Below are positions 19,795-30,240 of a DNA stretch of 64,000 nt, one piece after another. Under the pieces are notes generated by a model. It saw only the letters and a program-made list of their open reading frames with translations, searched no databases and had not been told where the DNA came from. The position numbers and the translations under genes are program-made. This DNA comes from Vesta saturnalis (Eukaryota; Arthropoda; Insecta; Coleoptera; Lampyridae): contig JARFJB010001964.1 of the NCBI GenBank assembly GCA_036346205.1, positions 1,748,501-1,812,500 on the forward strand. The letters run 5' to 3'. The stretch's first letter is position 1, and each line of letters starts with the position of its first letter.

Positions 19795-20643
19795 GTTGGG
19801 ATCGACTTTCTATCTATTTTCTATTATCCACAAAAACTAAAGTGCTGCACTCGAAATTTCGCCGACCGATTACAATACCTCCCAATACTTTCATATTGTG
19901 AGGTAAAAAGCGTCGAGGCAATACACATCTAAAATCGGATGTTTCCATCCCTATACATTCACCAAGCTTAATATTAATTCCAGCCACATCTATCACTTTA
20001 TACTTTTTAGATATCTCGAGGTCACGCGCGTTTTTAACGGGTTTGCTTTTGTTTAACCCTGCTAATTCCATGTTTAATAATTACAAGTTGCTCACTTGCT
20101 GCTTGATTTCAACATACCGCACTGCCGTTTACATAAAAATAATGTGTTCATCACTTCGAGTGCCTACCTACCAGAATAATTTTCAACATGTCAAATACTC
20201 ACCTTGACCTACACAACCTTGACTCAATTTACACAATACAAGAACCATTTAGCCTTGACCTAGTTTTTAGCATAGACAACAACTTGCCATTCTTCTTGTT
20301 TCCAAGAACTGATTCTATTTTTTTAGATTGCTAAGCATTGTAATATGATACCAATAAATGTTGACTTTGAAGAGCTTGACTCAATCTAGCCAATACAAGA
20401 ACCATTTAAACTTGACCTACCTTTTAGCATAGACAACAATTTGTAATTCTTCTTGTTTCCACGAACTGATTATATTTTTAGATTTATAAGAATTATAACA
20501 TGATACCCCAGGAGGTTAATAAACTTTGAGCTTGAAAATTCTATTCTTAGATTTAAATTTTGACTTTGAAGAGTTCGGTTTTTAGACACTCACCTCCAGA
20601 GGGCCAGTGACCCCGAACTGAGCTAGACCGACCCTATATGACT
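19795..20643 (-). repeat. Right TIR of the 17.4-kb outer element
   Basis: Aligns inverted with 3252-3746 plus 10694-10812. It is uninterrupted and so preserves the empty target site of the inner element (CACATC at 19985-19990). It contains the 85-residue frame at 19814-20071 and a region that, relative to the left arm, has about 190 extra bp between 20030 and 20225. Confidence 0.8.
19814..20071 (-). CDS. 85-residue unknown protein encoded in the outer TIR
   Basis: ATG at 20071. The frame reads MELAGLNKSKP, then KKYKVIDVAGINIKLGEC, GMETSDFRCVLPRRFLPHN and a C-terminal STLVFVDNRK. A K-Y-x-V/I...TK-G...F-x-V-x-LP-R/K-RF layout recurs in small proteins I have seen associated with insect and other invertebrate mobile elements, but I cannot name the family. 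A second, broken copy at 10694-10812 (with its 5' half before 3747) shows the gene lay in both TIRs. Selection on the frame is plausible, because the open copy has kept a good frame while the flanking TIR diverged. Confidence 0.45.
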   Translation of the reverse strand: MELAGLNKSKPVKNARDLEISKKYKVIDVAGINIKLGECIGMETSDFRCVLPRRFLPHNMKVLGGIVIGRRNFECSTLVFVDNRK

Positions 20644-20649
20644 AAGGCA
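20644..20649. repeat. Target site duplication, right side of 17.4-kb element
   Basis: AAGGCA, paired with AAGGTA at 3246-3251. It is part of the interrupted reverse-transcriptase frame on the minus strand. Confidence 0.75.
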
Positions 20650-22130
20650 TACATTGAATCATTCACAAGGTCTTCGTATAAGCTTTTCACCGCCATATTT
20701 TAACATTTCACCAGTGACTTCATCCACGCCTGCTCCTTTACCGTTTTTCACCTTTCCTACCGTTTTTCCTCTCATTTAGCCCAATAATCTTCTCAATTTT
20801 ATTCACCATTCCTTTTATATTCTACTTGTTTAACTCTTCAGTCTTATTTCCGTCACTACTGCACAGCTTTCCGAAATATTATTGCCAGCATTACTTCAGT
20901 TCACGATCGTTATATACTATTTCGATGCTCGTATTCATCACTCGTGCCGCGTTCTGTTTTGGGCCACGTTTTGTATTTTTGGCCCACTTCCAGAAGGGTT
21001 TGTTGTTTCCCTCAAAATCATTCTGAATTTTCTCTCCTTCCACAGCCATCGCTTCCTCTTTACCTATTTTCACAGCCTCTTTCGCTTCTTGGATTCTTAG
21101 TCTATAAACCTCATACAATCGCTTTTTCTCAGTCTCACTTTTTGCAGTAATCATTGTCATGTACGCATCTTTTTTCTTTTATTTGTTCGTTCCACACTGC
21201 TTCATTCACATTCAATTTCTTACTTGCAGCACCTTCATATTCTGAACATGCGCAATGCGTTTGCCTTCTGTTTCTAGATCTAATTTTGCCCTAATCACAC
21301 TCTCGATACAACTAAAAAATGGTTCGATCGACACTCCGATCTGAACATTACCTTTCTAACTCTCTCTCTCTTATCATGTTTCGTTCATCATACACTATCA
21401 AGTCAATTATACTTTTAGATTCACCTGTTTGCCATGGCTACATATCCGTATTTTTATGTTTAAACCACGTATTAGATACAAACAAGTTTCTTTCCACATA
21501 GATGTTCACCAGGCGTTCACCATTCTCATTGACTCTTTGCTCTCCGAACTTTCCTAGGACATGTTCAGTGTGTTCTCTCTGTACATCCACCCATCCGTCC
21601 ATATCTCCCAATATCACTACTCCTTCGTTTGGTTTACATACATTCAACACATTCTCTACATCATTCCAAAAGCTCTCACACTATTGGTCTCTTACTCCAT
21701 TCACCGGTGCAGACCACGCAATGAGAAAATTTTCGAAATTTCACTTTCATTCTAACCCACCCGGGGGATACCAATTCGTACAGTTTAACACATCTTTTCG
21801 CTCTTTTACTCACGATCCCTCCAACTCCTTTAGCGCCATGCATTTCAGACTCAACTCCTGACCATAGTGCTAGACTGCCATCCTCCATCTCCACGGCATC
21901 CTTTCCTTTGCGCTTTGTCTCCGATACACACAGAATATTAAACTGCCTTTCAGTCATTACATTCGCAATTTCAAATTCTTTACCTAAAGTATTTGTAACA
22001 TTCTACATACTAACTCGCCATTCATTCCTTGCGTTGTCGTCAACAACGACGGGGTCTGTCTGTTTCGACCTTGATGGCCCCTTGTTGATCCGAGGCTATC
22101 GAATATGCATTTTTAGTAATTAAATTAGCA
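20650..22130 (-). pseudogene. RTE-like retrotransposon ORF: endonuclease and start of reverse transcriptase (part 1)
   Basis: Minus-strand pieces in order: a segment near 21957-21676 with LCVSETKRKGKDAVEMEDG, LWSGVESEMHGAKGVGG and SPGWVRMKVK (endonuclease, catalytic E in SETK); 21650-21438 with ILGDMDGWV and NENGERLVNIYVERNLFVSNTWFKHK (GD(M/L)NGWVG and NTWF-x-HK motifs); near 21400 KSIIDLIVYDER; a linker at 21160-20891; and at 20760-20650 the RT opening KNGKGAGVDEVTGEMLKYGG. This is the order in RTE/BovB-type ORF2 proteins. Several frameshifts and stops break it. Its continuation is the fragment at 3121-3251. The promoter-proximal part, about 22131-22290, is less AT-rich and may be its 5' untranslated region. 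Confidence 0.85.
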
Positions 22131-22304
22131 GGCAGACCGGTTACTAGCCAAATTGTGCCCCGGACGATGTACTACTAACGCTATCGTCCCACTACCGGTC
22201 AGTGTCTACTGCCCCGGCAAGAAAGGAAGTAGGAAGTAGAACATAGAGACAGAGAGAAGAAAGATGTAAATTATATAATTGTGTATACTTACTGTGTATA
22301 CAGG
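22131..22304 (-). other. Probable 5' region of the RTE-like element
   Basis: GC-richer sequence with CCGGGGCA-type words, unlike the AT-rich surroundings, lying directly upstream of the endonuclease frame on the minus strand. It ends where the TATACAGGGTGGTG terminus of the next element begins. No reading frame recognised. Confidence 0.4.
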
Positions 22305-22670
22305 GTGGTGTCTTGCGGGACGCAGCATGTTGATTTCAATGGTAATTTTTGTATATTTAATTATTAGTTCCCATAATTATTTTAGAGTAAAAGTCTAAAA
22401 TAACGCAAAATGGTGCGTTTTAGACATAGAATGCTTTTTACAAACTAACATTTAAATTTAACTTAAATTTTAAAAATATAATAAAATAGGTACATTCCAT
22501 TTGAAATAACTGAGTTAGTGTAGACTTCTGGTATAACCGGAAGATGCAAAAACTGAAAATATTTTAGCTAAATTAGATTTTTTAAATAACCCCTGTGTAG
22601 AAACATTAAAAAGAATATTTTCAGTGGTTTTGCATATACAAATCGACTCAGATCATCGTGACAGACCCTG
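22305..22670 (+). repeat. Chimeric mariner-type element: B-type start joined to A-type end
   Basis: Starts TACAGGGTGGTGTCTTGCGGG, the terminus of element B (22677), with B similarity to about 22400. It then switches to sequence matching 29600-29839 and the complement of 27480-27710 (A-type), ending TGACAGACCCTG. It has no coding capacity. TATATA separates it from element B. Confidence 0.75.
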
Positions 22671-23675
22671 TATATACAGGGTGGTGCAGTGCGGGACGCA
22701 GCTTCACGATTTCAATGGTAATTTTTCTATATTCAATTATTACCTCCCCTAATTATTTTATAGTAAAAGTATAAAAACGTTTTTTTATAGAAAAAAATAC
22801 TACATCTGTACATGCTATTAACTATAATTTTCAGTTTTTCTAAACCGTAACAATCGACAAAAGAGAAAATTAGATTTTATTAAAAATCAGTGATGCTTTG
22901 GAATCATATAAACCAACAAAATGCGCATAGTTTTATTTTTCATTGTTGCTTGACATCAACTGATTTTTACATGTAATTCTGTTTCGACTAAAACATATTC
23001 GACCCAGGAGGAAGTGGAAATGGTAAGATGGTTAAGATAATGGGTTTTAAGAGAATAAAATTCTGCGTCGGCAGAGACAATCGTTATAATTTTCCGAAAA
23101 CAAAATAATCAAAGAAATTGCATTCATGGAAAATTTAATATGTATAACACGATAACAAAACATAGATACAAACATAATGTAAATTCAGAAAAATTAACAA
23201 ATTATAACAAATAAAGCACCATTTACTGCCAAACAATAATCCAATCTGTCGTAAAATTGCCATCTAACACTGGCTAACTGAAAATGCAATATTTTCTCAC
23301 ACTCTGCTTTTAGATCTTCTATATTTTCAAATCTTCGTTCCGAACGGTGGTACCTTACTCTACGTAGCACAGCGATTTCAATGGTAATTTCATTATATTC
23401 AATTATTAGGTTCCCTAATTATTTTAGAGCCAAAGTGTAAATACGTTTTTTGTAGAGAAAAAAGTTCTGCATATGTACACACTATTAATTATAATTTTCC
23501 TAAACAATGGAGATCGTCAAAATAAAAACCTTCATTTTAAAATTAATTAGGTATGCCTTAGAATTATGTAAAAACAACACTGCGTGCACATTTCATTATC
23601 TATTATTCCTATTTGACGTTTATCGAATGTATAATTACTTAATAAATTGATTATCATAAAAGAGTTCTGTTTAAA

Positions 23676-24719
23676 ATGTATTCAACTGAAAAGAAAATAG
23701 AAATGCTAAAATTGTTTTATACTGGAAACTGTGCCCGCCAAGTGAGTGCTTTATTTAGCGTAAAATATCAAAAGCGGCAAATTCCAAGCAGTACAACGGT
23801 CGACAGAATTGTATGAAAATTTCATAGAACAGGCACGGTATTAAATAACATCAAGTGCAATAATGAAGGTCAAAATGTACGCCAACGCTAGGAAAAGGAC
23901 AATACGTTCAATATTTTGCTGCAGTAGCAGAAACCCCCCACATAAGTTTAAGAACAAAAGCAAGGAGCTTGGTCTTGCATCACACTCGGGTGCTGTGAAT
24001 TTAAAAAAAGCAAAATTTTCGCTCTTATAAATACCAAGAGTTGCATGAGCATGACGTGGAGAGAAGGAGTGCATTTTAATCGCAAATGATGCATAAATGT
24101 AACCAAGTGAGGGAGTTTTTGAATAATATTTTGTTTGCTGCTGGATGCACATTCATACTTCATAATGAACCAAACGTGCAAAATTGCAGAGAATGGACTA
24201 CTGCGAATCCATATAATATTTTACAAACCAGGACCCAATTCCCAATATCCCCAAAGAGTTAATGTTTGGGCGGGAATGCTGGGCCATCACATTATTTTGC
24301 CACTTTTCTTACATGAACACCTGACCGGAGAGCGTTTCTTGCAGTTATTGGAACAAAGGTCCAGCTGTGGCTAGTGTTGCTAGAGGCAATAAGGAGATTT
24401 GGTTCCAGATGGATATATGGCTCGCACACGTAATGAGCGTCAATTTTTAAATTCCAGTTTTTCCAATAACGTCGTAGGTCCTAATTATACAATTAACTGG
24501 TCTACAGGATCTCCCGATCTTTCTCCCAATGATTTTTTTTTTGTTTGGGGACATTTAAAGTCTGTGAGTTCATCGGGACGAAGACTTGAAAATATAGAAG
24601 ATTTAAAAGCTTGCATTCGAGCCGAGTGTGAGAAAATATCGCATTTTCAGTTAGCCAACGTTAGACGGCAATTTTACGACAGATTGGATTTGTTTAGCAG
24701 TAAATGTTGCTTTATTTGA
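23676..24719 (+). pseudogene. Tc1/mariner-type transposase of element B
   Basis: ATG at 23676 opens MYSTEKKIEMLKLFYTGNCA, the N-terminal helix-turn-helix start of the family, followed by PSSTTVDRIV. The middle is decayed. From about 24150 the core reads LFAAGCTFILHNEPNVQN, then RVNVWAGMLGHHIILPLFLH, TGERFLQLLE, SPDLSPNDFFFVWGHLKS and a C-terminus with NIEDLKACIRAECEKI and ANVRRQFYDRLDL. In relatives the first motif is F-T-D-E-x-T-F; here DE is replaced by AG, so the first catalytic Asp is lost. Several frameshifts. No activity expected. Confidence 0.85.
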
Positions 24720-25769
24720 ACGTTTGTTACAATTTGTAATTTTTTCTGAATTTACATTATGTTTGTATCTATACTTTGTTATCGTGTTATACAGATCAAA
24801 TTATCCTTCAATTCAATTTCTTTAATTGTTCTGGTTCCGGAAAATTATAACGATAGTATCTGCCGACGCAGCATTTTATTCTCTTAAAACCCATTATTAG
24901 CTTAGCCACCTTACCACTTCTAATTTGTCTGCGTTGGATATGTTTTAGCCGAAACAGAATTACATGTAAAAATCAGTCGACGTCAAGAAACAATGACAAA
25001 TAATGTAGATGTGCATGTTGTCTTTTTATATGATTCCAAAGCATCACTGATTTTAATAAAATGTAATTTTTTATTTTATCGATTTTTACGGCTTAGAAAA
25101 ACGGAAAAATATAATTAATAGCATGTACAGGTTGTCCCATTTTCGTATGTTTTACGGGGTATCTCGCTTATTTTTTAGGTTAGAACCTTGCGGTTTTCGC
25201 GACACCGTGCTATTTTTTAATGAAACCAAAGATGCACTAACCAAATTTGCCATAGCCATCTTAGTTTGTGTGCTACAGGGTGATTTTGAAAAAATTGCAT
25301 TTTCAGTCATCCCCTGTAACTCTGTTATTGTCAGACATATTAAAAAAGTAAAAACTGATATTTGTAGATTTCCTTTAGAGGTCACGGTTTTTGAGATATT
25401 GACATAACCTACTTTTTTTTTATGGGAGACCCTATATATTTTTATAAATCTTTTTCCCCTTGTCAAGAGCATTTCAAAAATATAGCATAGTCTATATTTA
25501 TTTTTATAAATAACGTGACAGAATGATTTTTTTCTATAATTTACATAGATAATAGTGGATAGCCGTGGATAACCATGGTAACGCAAAAAACAAAATAATT
25601 AACGTTCTGCCATTACTTAGGTATTTGATTTTTGAAGTTTCTGCTTCTCTCAAATTATTCCTGATTACATTTTCCCAAATTGAGTGCTGATATTTATTGT
25701 TATTCGTTGTTTTTGTTTATTGTTATCGTTCTTGTTCTTGTTGTTGTTGTTGTTTAATTATTTTTTAAT

Positions 25770-26885
25770 ATGGCTCGAAACCAAAAATTTGAAAACTTTG
25801 AGAAATATGATATGAATACCTGCTTCATATTATCTAATGAAAACGCAGACCAGACCTTAGAACTCTATCTGAACAGGTCAGTTAATCTTTACCTTAGAAT
25901 TTGTATTTATTTGATGTACCTATTTTGTCATATAGATATCCCGAAAAAAGACAACCCGACAGAAGAATATTTCAAAAATTAAAATTTAATCTTTGCCAAA
26001 CCTCGACCCCGAGTTTACAAGATAGAGAACGAGGAATCAGAGATCAACGTTTTAACAGTTGTTCAAGCCACACCTGAAACCTCGTGCAGGAAAATAGATG
26101 AAGAGACCGGTGTGTCTAAAACAAAAGTGCAAAGGATTTTAAAAAAACATAAATTCAAACCCTACAAGTATAAACTTGTTCATCATCTACACCCTGGTGA
26201 TGCTGAACGTAGGTTGGAGTTCTGCAATTGGTTTATAAATATGAAAACTCAGGACAATAATTTTGAAAAAAAAATAATTTGGTCAGACGAGGCACATTTC
26301 ACAAGTTCGGGATTTCTTAATAGACACAACTCGAGGTTTTGGAGTCAAGAAAACACCCACGTAATTTTTCCTAGAAAGCGTCAAGGCAGGTTCGGATTTA
26401 ATGTCTCCTGCTTTATTTTTAACCGAAAAATAGTTTACAAGATTTATGAAGAAAACCTAAACTCTAATGGGTACTTACAAATTCTACAAGAAAAAACTAT
26501 GAACATTTTAGAAGATATTCCACTGGCTCAACTGAACGATATATTCTTCCAGGAGGATGGGGCTCCAGCCCACAATGCTAGAATAATACAAAACTGGCTA
26601 AATGAACGTTTTCCCAGGAGATGGATTGGAACAAATGGACCTGTTCGATGGCCACCACGATCACCGGATCTCTCGGTTTTGGATTTTTTTTTGTGGAGGT
26701 ATTTAAAGAATAAAATTTATTCAAGGCAATATGCCAACATGCAGCAATTAAAAATTGCAACGGAAAATGCTTTTGCAGAATTACGAAGACAAACATTTAT
26801 TTTGGAAAATGCTATTAAAAGAATTTATAAACTTTGTGAAACTTGTAGGAGACATAATGCTCTGCAATTTGAACAATATTTGTGA
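25770..26885 (+). pseudogene. DD41D transposase with a 59-bp intron and one frameshift
   Basis: ATG at 25770 opens MARNQKFENFEKYDM. A GT-AG interval (25877-25935) interrupts the frame; its removal joins LYLNR to YPEKRQPDRRIFQKL, the YP-(D/E)-R-R-Q-P-x-R-R-x-F-x-K-L pattern of relatives. A single-base frame change near 26040-26060 then breaks the gene. From about 25986 the core frame is open to TGA at 26883-26885: SKTKVQRILKKHKFKPYKY (second HTH), IIWSDEAHFTSSG (D1), FFQEDGAPAHNARI (D2), RSPDLSVLDFFLW (D3). Between D2 and D3 are 41 residues, so DD41D. Catalytic residues are intact. Even unspliced, the two halves share a frame with only one TAA (25980-25982) between them. Confidence 0.88.
25877..25935 (+). 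other. Candidate spliceosomal intron in the element C transposase
   Basis: Starts GTCAGTTAAT and ends TTTTGTCATATAG. It lies after the second base of an Arg codon (phase 2). Splicing restores a conserved transposase segment that the unspliced frame lacks. At 59 bp it is within the size of short insect introns. Confidence 0.65.
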
Positions 26886-27844
26886 TTAATTAATTATTTT
26901 GTTTTTTATCCATGTAAATTATAGAAAAAAACATTTTGTCACGTTATTTATAAAAATAAATATAGACTGCTATATTTTTGAAAAGCTCTTGGCAAGGGGA
27001 AAAATATATATATAAAATATATAGGGTGTCCCATAAAAAAAAGCAGGTTATCTCAATATCTCAAGAACTGTGACCGCTAAAGAAAATCTGAGTACGCCAC
27101 TGGATTCTACGTAAGAAAATCTACAATCACCAGTTTTTACTTTTTTAATATGTCTGACAATAACAGAGTAACAGGGGATGACTGAAAATGCAATTTTTCC
27201 AAAATCACCCTGTAGCACAAAAACTAAGATGGCTATGGCAAATTTGATTAGTGCATCTTTGGTTTCATTAAAAAGTAGCACGGTGTCCCGAAAACCGCAA
27301 GGTTCTAACCTTAAAAATAAGGGAGGATAATGGGACAACCTGTACAGATGCAGTATTTTTTCTCTACAAAAAATTTATTTACACTTTCACTCCAAAATAA
27401 TTAGGGGAGCTAATAATTGAATATACAAATATTACCACTTAAATAGCTAAGCTGCGTCCCGAAAGTCAATATGTATATGAAAAATTACTCAAAATACTTC
27501 TTTGAAAATTTCTATACAGGGGTTATTTAAAAAATCTAGTTTAAATAAAATATTTTCAGTTTTGTGCAGCTTCTGGTTATACCGGAACTAGACCCTAACT
27601 CTGTTATTTCAAATGGAATGTACCCACTTTTATTATATTTTTATAATTTAAATGTTAGTTTGTAAAAGCCATCCTATGTCTAAAATGAACCGTTTTTTAG
27701 TTATTTTACTTTTTTCACAATTTTTGACAGATCCACGTGTTCACATTATAATTTCTCAAGGTGCAAGGCCAAATATTTTTTTAATACTTGCACACATAGA
27801 ACTTACAGCTTACAGAATATTACAAAATAAATTAAAAAATTATA

Positions 27845-29440
27845 CAGAGTGATCGCCAAATGGCGCCAAATTTTTCAATTTCAAAAATTCAAAAAGTTAA
27901 TTGTTTTAAACAGCAACGCTTTTTTTACTACATTAATTCTTGAAATTTATAGTTTTTGTACAAAACATTCTTGGTAATTAAATTAAAAATTAATTTTTGG
28001 TTGGCTTTATTTGAAAGGAATCAAAAATACACAAATGCTACCTACTTAACCAAAACTTAGGTAGTGCAAACAAAGTATGTACTTCATACTCAAAATAAAG
28101 CATTAAAACGATTCTTTTTAAAACCAAACTAGTAATTGAAACAATTATAAAAATAGAAACTAAATTAATGATAATTTTTATAAATTAATAACGCTAAATA
28201 TAAAATTGTAAAACAAAAACAAAAACTGTTAAATTATAATAAAAGCTCGAACTGAGTGCCAACAATGTCTGAACATTTTTCAATTCTTTTTAAAAAGCCG
28301 CCATGGGTAGCACTCTGAATTTCTTCCGGTTAAAGAGATCGAAAAGTATTTCGAACTCTTTCTTGGCAATCTTCTTTAGTTGTGAGTGGCACTATATCTT
28401 TTATGCGACCCCAAACAAAAATATCTAATCACAACTGGTTCCAATTCAAATTTAACGGTCATAAATAATCATTTAAAACTTCAGGGTATCTTTCGCCTAA
28501 AATAATCAAAATTTTAATCCAAAAATTGATTTACAAACGCTAATCAATTTACCATTCAAATTTTCATTATAAAAATGTACCACTCGCACACCATCGTTTT
28601 TTATTGCGGCAAAAATGTTAAAACTCCGAGTTTGATATTGCCTTTAACGAATTAAATGTGGATTTACATCACTCCAATAATGAGAGTTTTGTCGGTTAAA
28701 CATACCATTTTTATGAAATTTTGTTTCATCAGTCCAAATTATTTTGTTCAAAAAATTTCCACCTTCTTCAGTTTTAATTAATATAAATTCACAAAAATTT
28801 ATTCGTTTTATACTATCACCTGGCCTTAAATTTTGAGTTAATTTATATGATACGGATTAAATTTGTGGTTTTCCAAAATTCTATGAACACTTTCTATTGA
28901 TAGTCTTAGACCTTTTTCGGCATCAGCTAATGAATTTTTAGAATGTGCTCTAAAATATGCCAAAACGGTATTTTCAATAGCTTCATTGTCAACTACGGGT
29001 TTATTTTTTTCGGCTTTCTAACAAAGTAATCGTAAGTTTTACAATTGTAAATAAGTCGCGTCAGGGTGTCATAAGTTGGACTTGGCCGGTTCGGATATCG
29101 CGCACAACACGTTTCGCAAGTTCTTTTAATAACTTTTCCACATCCTCCATATATTACTAATACATTAAAATAATCTTCAGTATTAAAACCTAAACGAGTA
29201 ACACTTTTTAATGTGGGAAATGTCAAATAATTTGTTTGTTCACACGATAGCATTTGCTTATTATTAATTGCTTTCAAGTAAAGCCAACCAGAAATTAATT
29301 TTTGGTTTAATTACGAAAATTTTAGGAATAGGGACGTATTTACAGAGTCTGCTTATTTTTTAGCATAGAATCTAACAATGCAGTAAACAAACAGGGTTGT
29401 TATTTAAAAAAATTTTGGAATTGCAAAATTTGACGTCCTG
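27845..29440 (-). mobile_element. 1.6-kb mariner-type element, TA-flanked, between A-type arms
   Basis: Starts CAGAGTGATCGCCAAAT after TA (27843-27844) and ends TTTGACGTCCTG before TA (29441-29442). It carries a decayed minus-strand transposase. Confidence 0.75.
28240..29277 (-). pseudogene. Tc1/mariner-type transposase, heavily decayed
   Basis: From about 29277 the minus strand reads an N-terminal segment with FNTEDYFNVLVIYGGCGKVI and CARYPNRPSPTYDTLTRLIYN, the first helix-turn-helix of this family (Y...YG-E-C...YP-(N/D)-R-x-(S/H)-P). Farther on, in changing frames, LADAEKGLRLSIESVHRILE, FGLMKQNF...KMVCLTDKTL and a DD-type core can be followed to about 28240. Many stops and frame changes are present. 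It belongs to the same broad group as the other transposases here but is older. Confidence 0.75.
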
Positions 29441-29850
29441 TATAATTTTTTAATTTATTTTTGTAAGATTCTGTAAGCTGTGTTTTATGTGTGCAAGTAT
29501 TAAAAAATATTTAGCCTAGCTCGCATGTACCTTGAGAAACTATATTTTTTGTAAACAGGTGTCAAAAATTTTGAAAAAATAGAATAACTCAAAAACGGAA
29601 CGGTTTAGGCATAGGGTGCTTTTTACAAACTAACATTTCAATTTAAGGTAGATTTTAAATATATAATTAAAATGGGTACATTTCATTTAATATAACAGAG
29701 TTAGGGTCTACTTCCGGTATAACCGGAAGCTGCATAAAACTGGAAAACTAGATTTTTTTAAATAACCTCTGTATAATAATTTTCAAAAAACATTTTGAGT
29801 AGTTTTCCATATACATATCGACTCGTAGTGACAGACCCTAAAATAGATTG

Positions 29851-30240
29851 TTCCCTACGCGATTTTTGATTCGCGTACTTCTTACCGGACTTTAATTATT
29901 TGAGGACCGAAAATTACTTAATTATTTTTAATTTAGAAATTAGATTACGAATTACAGCTAATTATTTGTTTATTTAATTTATAATTATTTGCTTTTTTGT
30001 ACTTTGGATTATGAACATATTTTTTTTACTTCCTTAATTTCACTTCGTATTTAAAATAGATTGTTCCCTACGCGGTTTTTGGATCGCGTGCTTCTTACCG
30101 TACTTGCTATTATTTGAGGACTGAAAATTATTTTTAATTTAGAAATTCGATTATGAATTAGAGCTAGTTATTTGTGTATTTAATTTATAATTGTTTGCTT
30201 TTTTATACTTTAGATTATGAATTCGATCTAGTTGTTTATT
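29851..30240. repeat. Two-copy tandem duplication, about 200-bp unit
   Basis: AAATAGATTGTTCCCTACGCG starts both units (about 29852 and 30053). CGCGT(A/G)CTTCTTACC, TATTTGAGGAC, TTTAATTTAGAAATT and TTTGCTTTTTT(G/A)TACTTT recur at the same offsets. No coding potential. It starts immediately after the A-type terminus. Confidence 0.9.

Larger units (their letters stand above)
3252..20643. mobile_element. 17.4-kb Polinton-like element with TIRs, nested in an RTE element
   Basis: The ends are inverted copies: AGTGGTCATATAGGGCCGG at left, and AGTCATATAGGGTCGG read inward from 20643. Similarity continues through the TIRs. Six-base flanks (AAGGTA/AAGGCA) and the reading frame of the interrupted RT both place the boundaries here. 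Six-bp duplications, AG-starting TIRs and a 15-20 kb size are Polinton/Maverick hallmarks. The interior holds a second Polinton-like element, a broken gene interrupted by a MITE, inverted PolB-like fragments, a spliced gene, a piggyBac copy, satellites and a tRNA-like sequence. Without the nested inner element it is about 10.4 kb. No intact PolB, integrase, ATPase or capsid gene was recognised, so it is probably non-autonomous or decayed. A different long-TIR superfamily with 6-bp duplications is the alternative. Confidence 0.65.
25128..27341 (+). mobile_element. 2.2-kb DD41D mariner-type element C, TA-flanked
   Basis: Begins CAGGTTGTCCCAT and ends ATGGGACAACCTG, with TA at 25126-25127 and 27342-27343. 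The inverted repeats are about 420 bp long, carrying AGAACCTTGCGGTTTTCG and ACTCTGTTATTGTCAGACAT. It inserted into a TA within element B's right arm: the unoccupied homologous site at about 22812-22835 reads ACATCTGTACATGC. Contains one transposase gene. Confidence 0.92.
22677..27465 (+). mobile_element. Tc1/mariner-type element B with long inverted arms
   Basis: Starts CAGGGTGGTGCAGTGCGGGAC. Its 22677-23345 arm is the inverted copy of the stretch 24560-25127 plus 27342-27465, so the arms include transposase 3' sequence. A third copy of the terminal region, in direct orientation, is at 23345-23680. The right arm is split by element C at a TA; the left arm shows the empty site at about 22812-22835. 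At 27465 the terminal bases switch to A-type sequence, another chimeric junction. Removing element C leaves about 2.57 kb. Confidence 0.75.
27466..29839. mobile_element. A-type element with about 375-bp inverted arms, split by a mariner
   Basis: The left arm 27466-27844 and right arm 29441-29839 are inverted copies: TATACCGGAA...TAGGGTCTA blocks, AAACTAACATTT, CTTGCACACATA and a shared inner edge AAAAAATTATA. The right end is TGACAGACCCT, the A-type terminus also seen at 22670. The left terminus is lost at the chimeric junction with element B. Everything between the arms is a second mariner. Confidence 0.75.

Noticed and set aside
20826..22123. Plus-strand frames of 60-119 codons over the RTE region
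   Set aside because: Antisense shadows of the minus-strand endonuclease/RT coding sequence.
25123..25586. Frames of 94-144 codons in the element C inverted repeats
   Set aside because: Both arms give similar frames because they are TIR copies; no transposase motif, outside the coding region.
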